Assembly (NCBI GenBank): GCA_944474755.1
Contig: OX104119.1
Coordinates: 84,758,896-84,822,895 of the forward strand
Reading direction: 5' to 3'
Origin: Limnoperna fortunei
Lineage: Eukaryota; Mollusca; Bivalvia; Mytilida; Modiolidae
Length of the DNA stretch: 64,000 nucleotides
In this document: one piece after another, positions 58,961-64,000 of the stretch
Layout of the letters: every line of letters begins with the position of its first letter
Position numbering within the stretch: position 1 is the stretch's first letter
Translations under genes and position numbers: made by a program
The notes under the pieces: model-generated
Seen by the model: the letters and a program-made list of their open reading frames with translations, nothing else
Database searches by the model: none
What the model was told of the DNA's origin: nothing

Positions 58961-59589
58961 GTATGAAATCTTATCAATGTTTTCAGTCCCCTACTGGCAT
59001 TGCTGAATGGTACTAAAGATTTGCACTCTGTACGTCAATCCATTCATCAGTCTGTCACACACGTTTCCGGTACTTTCTATGTTAACGCTTAGAGACAATC
59101 ATGAGTTACAGATCAAGTTTGAATTGCATTACAGTCCATTTATTTTTTACCAAATTATTGCCCTTGGACTTGCATAATGTCTTTAAAATAACAGTTTTCC
59201 ATACTTTCTTCTAAAAGCTTGAAGATACTAGTATTGAGCTCATATTTGGTCTAAATGTCAAGTAACAATAATGAGCAACAAATTAAAGTTTGAATGTTAT
59301 TTCACTCTGATCATTTTTCATGAAATGATGTCTCTTGGACCTGCTGATAGGGCATTTAATATGTCTCTATCATTCATGTCATATGTACATTTGTTTGAAG
59401 TACATGTACAGTACATAATATCTCGGCCAAATTCGAAAACCAACCAAATCACTTCAGCCAATTCAGAGTTATGGTCCTTTATTAATACAAAAATGGTAAA
59501 TTTGCCTTGTCCACTCTAACAGCAGATGTTGTTGGTGGCTAATTTCTCTGACATTGACAGAAATTCTGTTTAAGACATCTGAGGTATTT

Positions 59590-59895
59590 TTATACCCAGG
59601 TATGTCTGTCCATTACACTTTCTCCGCAACTTCTCATACACTATTTAATCAAATTAGATGAAACTTGCACATAATCCTTTCAGTCCCATTGTGCACCCTG
59701 ATATTTAAAATTTTGATCAGAATGATATTTGGGGTTTCCCATAGAAAACATGGCCTTTGTCATTGATGTAAAGAGGTACCCAACTCCTCCTACACCACTA
59801 AATGGATTTTGATAAAACTTCCATGTCACATAGTGCCATTGAGCACCTGATATGTAACATTTTGATCGGAATAATATTTGGGATGTTTTGAAAAT
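59590..59895 (+). mobile_element. Family F element, short copy
   Basis: Starts TATACCCAGGTATGTCTGTC and contains one or two family F units (GGGGTTTCCCATAGAAAACA, CAACTCCTCCTACACCACTA). No 3' hairpin found. Confidence 0.55.
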
Positions 59896-60220
59896 TGGAA
59901 AGTTAGTGAGCATTGTTCAAAGTTATAGAAAGTTTGTCTGAACTGTTAACGTATATGGATTTGTGAGAGGGGCCTCAGGGGGCGAGTGGTTACAGTTGTT
60001 TGTCTTCTAGTCAGTAGTAGTATTGTATTTTGCTTTTCCATGGACATCATGGCAATGAGTACTCAGAGTCTCTGATTGTTTATAGCTCCTTAGTGCACAA
60101 AGGGTTTTAATTGGCTGGGTAACTTATTTTCTGTTTATGATTTGAATGCTCACCAAAGGGGGAGCATATAGTTGCTGCTTTGTCCATCCATCTTTCCGTC
60201 CATCATTGTTACTTTGTTAT

Positions 60221-60474
60221 TATACACCCCGCAAACTAGTTTGGGGGTATATAGGAATCACCCTGTCCGTCTGTCTGTCTGTTCGTCTGTCCACATCCCT
60301 TGTTAGTGCTTCTCCTCCTAAACCGCTTGACAGATTTTGATGAAACTTTACATGAAGGAAGTACATTTCGTTGTTGTGGGATATTATTCAGGGGAGATAA
60401 TTGGACGTCACTTGAAGCGAAGCGGGGGGGGGGGGGTATCCCTTTGTGAGCTTGCTCACAGTCCACACTTGTTT
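60221..60474 (+). mobile_element. Family C hairpin-ended element
   Basis: Starts TATACACCCCGCAAACTAGT/TTGGGGGTATA, with GTCCGTCTGTCTGTCTG, one internal unit, a G12-G13 run, and the 3' hairpin GTGAGCTTGCTCAC followed by AGTCCACACTTGTTTA. The frames on both strands here are repeat artefacts. Confidence 0.8.
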
Positions 60475-60785
60475 ATATTTATAAAATTTGTCTGTTTGAC
60501 ATTTTGAATTAACACTTGGAGGTTGGATAGATCCTGACGAGTAGGAATGCAGAGCACAAAAACCATAACTACCTACATGTACAAAAACTGTTGAGTTATC
60601 TCCCTTAGTTAATGTTCCTTATCTGGAAAATAACTTAAAGCCTACTGGATGAATTCATTTCAACCATTATATATAGCTACATGCTGTTAATTCTTTATTT
60701 TTCTTAACTTAAAAATTCCAAACTCAATACACTGTACATTGTAATATATAATAAATCACACTGTGATAACTGGTATATTTCATGG

Positions 60786-60905
60786 TTGAATGCACTAGAC
60801 TCCAACTGTAATAAACAAAGATTGTTGGGGTTTTTTATTGTGTTCTCTGTCTCTTTCCCCAATAGTAACTGGATGCGTGATATTCATGAATATATACTGA
60901 ACAAT
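60786..60905 (+). mobile_element. SINE family 1, degenerate fragment
   Basis: TGCACTAGACTCCAACTGTA and CCCCAATAGTAACTGGATGC match the body with heavy decay. Confidence 0.45.
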
Positions 60906-61721
60906 TGTTTATTGTAACAACAAAAATACAAACATTTATAAATTATTAAAATCTATATTGGTCTAAGTATTGTTTATGCAATTGTGGCTCCTACACATAG
61001 ATACTCAATACTTTTAACTTATCATTACAACTCAATGCAAGGTTGGGACCAATCTCTACGCAAAGGAGACTTGGTATCCTACGTCAACCACAATCACCTC
61101 TGCCATACCATTGGTTGACATTGTGAGAGATATCTCTCATGGCGGATAAGCTTTGCGTACAAACACACCAATTTCAATGTAAAACTGTATCAAAAGTGTA
61201 TAAAAAGACTATATAAAAATAAATAAGATCACAAGATTACAAACATCGTTCTTTTTTTACAAACGTCACAGGCAGTCGACAAATATAGTCCTGCAGTAAA
61301 TGGAGGAAGACGTGAGGTTATATCTGGGAACCAGTTATGTTCTATGTGCCGGAGTTAATTAGTTCGAGTTATTGATGGTGACTTCGAGTTTTCAAGAAAT
61401 CAATGTTTGAAAAACCGGGGTTTTTGTACAAACATATATAGAAATAAATGACGGGACTTAAAAAACAGTTCGAGAAATCGGTGGTGTTCGAGCCATCCGA
61501 GTTCGAGCTACCGAAGTTTGACTGTATATATGCTAAATAAACTTTATCAAGCTATTAATAATTTAATACTTCAACTAAGTGTTAATTTCCTCTAGGACAT
61601 TGTTGAATTTTTCTTTTCCATGTGCGTAACTTGTACAAACCTATATTTATATTTACAGATTATACACAAATACTTGTAATAGGGAATGTTGATTTAAATA
61701 TGTTAATTTTCTTTTTTCTAG
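60906..61721. other. Intron 11, a possible old repeat with GTTCGAG motifs
   Basis: At 61340-61525 GTTCGAG/CTTCGAG recurs (AGTTCGAGTTATTGATGG, AGTTCGAGCTACCGAAGTTT); it looks like a decayed repeat end of unknown type. Confidence 0.35.
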
Positions 61722-61767
61722 AAAAAAGACTATGTATCAGCAGAGAAGAAATTAAAAGGTCGGGAAG
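61722..61767 (+). CDS. Exon 12: short charged segment
   Basis: This 46-nt exon lies between CTTTTTTCTAG and the donor GGAAG|GTAAAC, entering in phase 0 from exon 11 and leaving in phase 1. It reads KKDYVSAEKKLKGRE. It is lysine-rich and probably part of a linker or a coiled region after COR. The evidence is the strong polypyrimidine tract, the phase match on both sides, and the next exon. Confidence 0.62.
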
Positions 61768-62271
61768 GTAAACATACATTGAAGACAACACATTATAATA
61801 GTTATAGCCACTGATAATATACTGTTAGTTAGTTTGATGTATCTGATCACGGGATTTAAAATATCATGTGATTTTATTTAGGGCACTTTCCTCCACGCAC
61901 CGTCTTTTAACATTGTGTGAACAGCATATTAAACAGAATATAACTTGACTTCTTTCCATAAATTTATTTTTAGTGTTGGCTTTGAACCCCGGCACAACAC
62001 AGCACAGGTTTCGTTTTGCATCGTCTTTCTTACACCATCCCATTTCGTAACAAATGTTTCCGTTTTAAACTAAATTGCCGTCATTTTATTTTATGATGTC
62101 GCGTGATCAGCATTACAATTTTCACCTCCTTTAATGAGAGCAATTATAACTATAATTTCGTTTGTGTTGGTTGTATATACCACAGCCAATAAATCTATTA
62201 TTGTATCAAGTTACCTTTAAATGCTTTGAAAAATAATAATGATTCTTTGTATTTGTCCTGACCAACACTAG

Positions 62272-62358
62272 AGGGAGTGTCAGGAATGAGGTTGACATGT
62301 CTGGTCTTTACTGTAACACCAGAGGGAGTGTCAGGAATGAGGTTGAAATGTCTGGCAT
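62272..62358. repeat. Two-unit direct repeat
   Basis: AGAGGGAGTGTCAGGAATGA followed by GGTTGAMATGTCTGG occurs twice, about 50 bp apart, in intron 12. Confidence 0.85.
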
Positions 62359-62510
62359 TAACACTGTATACAGCAGAAAATCAATCTATCACACATAAAT
62401 ACAGTTATTGAAATATTGTTCCGAGGCTGTCATGGTCCAGAAATGAACTTAGTCTAAAAGTTTATTCCTATATTGTTTACAATATCTGACATTTTGTTTG
62501 TATTTTACAG

Positions 62511-62538
62511 GGATTCAAGATAGCAGATTTAAACAGAA
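62511..62538 (+). CDS. Exon 13: 28-nt microexon, gene continues beyond window
   Basis: This 28-nt segment lies between TTGTATTTTACAG and AGAA|GTAAGT, entering in phase 1 and leaving in phase 2. It reads GIQDSRFKQ. The splice sites are strong but the exon is tiny, so this call rests on phase and site quality. No stop codon has been reached, so at least one more exon lies to the right of the window. Confidence 0.5.
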
Positions 62539-62849
62539 GTAAGTAAAGAATTGAAAATCTAAAACAGTACATATCAGTGATCTTTTTCATATTGGTCTCA
62601 ATTTGAGCAATAACATTGATTTTCAAACGAAGGTCGGGTCAAGGTCACATGTAAAAAATGTTAGTAAGCTCCATGTCTTTATGACTTTCTCAGTCATTAA
62701 CAATGAACACATTACAACAAAAGTAAAATTAGGTCACCAAATTTCAATGCATTTTTTACCGCTTTATATATTATGAAGATCATCGGGCTCATTGATATAT
62801 TGGGACAGGACAGGGTCAGTAGTAAATACCTTACAGGCGGTCCGTCCGA

Positions 62850-64000
62850 AGAATAACTGCACCTGATAAATTGCCTTGCACCCTTATTGCAACTTTCCCC
62901 CAGACAATCGCCCCCTTATGACAACTGCTCTTGGACAATTGCCCCAATATGCTTACTCTTACTCCACTAGATAGTTTCCCCTTACAACAACGCCCCACCC
63001 CTCCCAGTCAATTGCCTCCTTATGATAATACCCTCAGCCCCAGACAATTTCCCCTTATGACAATTGTCCCCTTATGACAACTGCCCCAGACAATTGCCCC
63101 TTATGACAACTCACCCCCCCCCTCAGGCGATAATTGGTGATTTGCCCCTTATAATAACTCCACCCTGGATCAACTGCACCTAAACAATCGCCCCCTTATG
63201 ACAACTGCCTTTGGTCAATTCCTCTAATGCCTACTCCCCCAGACAGGTGTCCCTTACAACAATTCCCCACCCACTTCTCAATTGCCCCTGTATGATAACT
63301 CTTAGCCCCAGACAATTTCCCATTATTATAACTGCCCAAGACAATTGCATTCTTATGAAAATCAGTTTTCCTTCCGAGGTTGGGATTTTCTGTGGGTACT
63401 CCGGCTTCCTCCCCCCAAAAAAACTGGACGCCATGATATAGTTGAAAAATTGCTGAAAGTGGCATTAAACAACATTCAAACAAACAAACAAACAAACTTA
63501 TGACAATTGTCCCTTATAACAAGTGCCCGTAGATAATTGCCCATTATAACAACTGCCGCCAGATGATTACCCCCTTTAATAACTCCGCCCTGGACAATTG
63601 CCCTCTTATGACAACTGCCCCAGACAATTGCTTATGACAATTGCCCTCCACCCCTTTTGACAATTGCACTTATGACAACTGCCCCACAGATGATTTGTCC
63701 CCTTATAATAACTCCACCCAGGACAATTGCCCTCTTATGACAATTTCCCTTTATGAGAACTGCCCCCACCCCCTTGCCTAATTATAATAACTCCACCCAT
63801 TACCATTGTCCCTTATGACAACTGGAAACAAATGCACCTATAACCCCCCCCCCCCTTGCCCAGAGAATCGCCCTTATGACAACTACCCCCATGACAGTTG
63901 CCCCTTATGACAACTACCCCTGGACAAAATTGCCCCTTATAACAATTGATCCTTATGACAACTGTTCCCCTTGACAATTGCCCCCTATGACCTAGTTGTC
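62850..64000. repeat. Degenerate CCCCTTATGACAACTG-type minisatellite, open at window end
   Basis: Irregular tandem of short phrases such as CAATTGCCCCCTTATGACAA and CTGCCCCAGACAATT, about 25 to 40 bp apart. It is C-rich on the plus strand and interrupted by a SINE at 63363-63497. No open frame of interest; it continues past the window. Confidence 0.88.
63363..63497 (+). mobile_element. SINE family 1, 5'-truncated
   Basis: 3' half only: GGGTACTCCGGCTTCCTCCC, ATATAGTTGAAAAATTGCTG, GGCATTAAACAACATT, (CAAA)5. It interrupts the CCCCTTATGACAACTG array. Confidence 0.85.

Larger units (their letters stand above)
11603..62538 (+). other. Multi-exon gene: membrane-anchored Ig / Roc-COR (Roco-type) protein, 5' and 3' incomplete
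   Basis: Thirteen exons were joined by hand from AG/GT boundaries and phase. Their order is 11603-11771, 11997-12311, 13106-13169, 18093-18154, 22563-22619, 23461-23526, 28311-28574, 36990-37232, 53412-53987, 55192-55322, 57740-58960, 61722-61767 and 62511-62538. All junction phases agree: 1,1,2,1,1,1,1,1,1,0,0,1, then an open phase 2. The predicted product runs from a signal-peptide end through a cysteine-rich ectodomain, a transmembrane helix, an Ig domain, a Roc GTPase and a COR region to a charged tail. Roc-COR tandems define the Roco family (LRRK, MFHAS1, DAPK1 and many invertebrate expansions). The start codon exon and the 3' end are not in the chain. The introns (up to 16 kb) are filled with transposable elements. 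Coupling of the ectodomain and Roc-COR parts in one transcript is inferred from phase and collinearity, not from transcript data. Confidence 0.72.

Overview
The window looks like nuclear DNA of a marine bivalve mollusc. It is AT-rich, holds short exons separated by kilobase introns, and is dense in interspersed repeats, including tRNA-derived SINEs whose 3' domain (ATAGCTGAAAAATTGCTGA...GTTAAAC plus a CAAA or CAAT tail) is the kind seen in mollusc genomes. The species assignment is inference. I see no bacterial, organellar or viral gene order, and no convincing gene on the minus strand.

One large plus-strand gene dominates. Thirteen exons between about 11603 and 62538 can be chained by splice sites and reading-frame phase. 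Together they encode a single-pass membrane protein. Its outside part is cysteine-rich (exons 1-4). The transmembrane helix is split over exons 5-6. The inside part has one immunoglobulin-like domain (exon 7), a Roc GTPase spread over exons 8-11 (G1 GENGVGKT, G3 DFAGE, G4-like TRTD, G5-like VSNTN) and a COR-type region with a long C-terminal extension (exon 11). Short charged exons (12 and 13) follow, and the gene runs off the right edge. The first exon, with the start codon and most of the signal peptide, was not found. Nearly all introns from exon 1 to exon 9 are phase 1. I read this as a receptor-type member of the Roco (Roc-COR) superfamily, possibly an innate-immune or signalling receptor; the function is inferred.

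The most striking structure is a 3-kb minisatellite (13141-16213, about 51 units of 59 or 62 bp). Its unit is a copy of the 3' end of exon 3 together with its 5' splice site, so the intron begins with about fifty reiterated exon-end plus GTAAGT modules.

The rest of the introns is mostly mobile DNA. There are at least six sequence-unrelated families of non-autonomous elements that share one layout (5' hairpin, CCGTCCGTC-type motif, internal tandem units, 3' hairpin). Two SINE families are present. Three TIR families are flanked by TTAA. One CAGGG-TIR family has 5-bp target duplications. There are several long fold-back palindromes and one decayed, 5'-truncated LINE with a reverse transcriptase (41211-43351). 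The right edge (62850-64000) is a degenerate CCCCTTATGACAACTG minisatellite. Regions 1-3600, 9493-11602, 46561-48588 and 54392-57739 hold little else that I can recognise.
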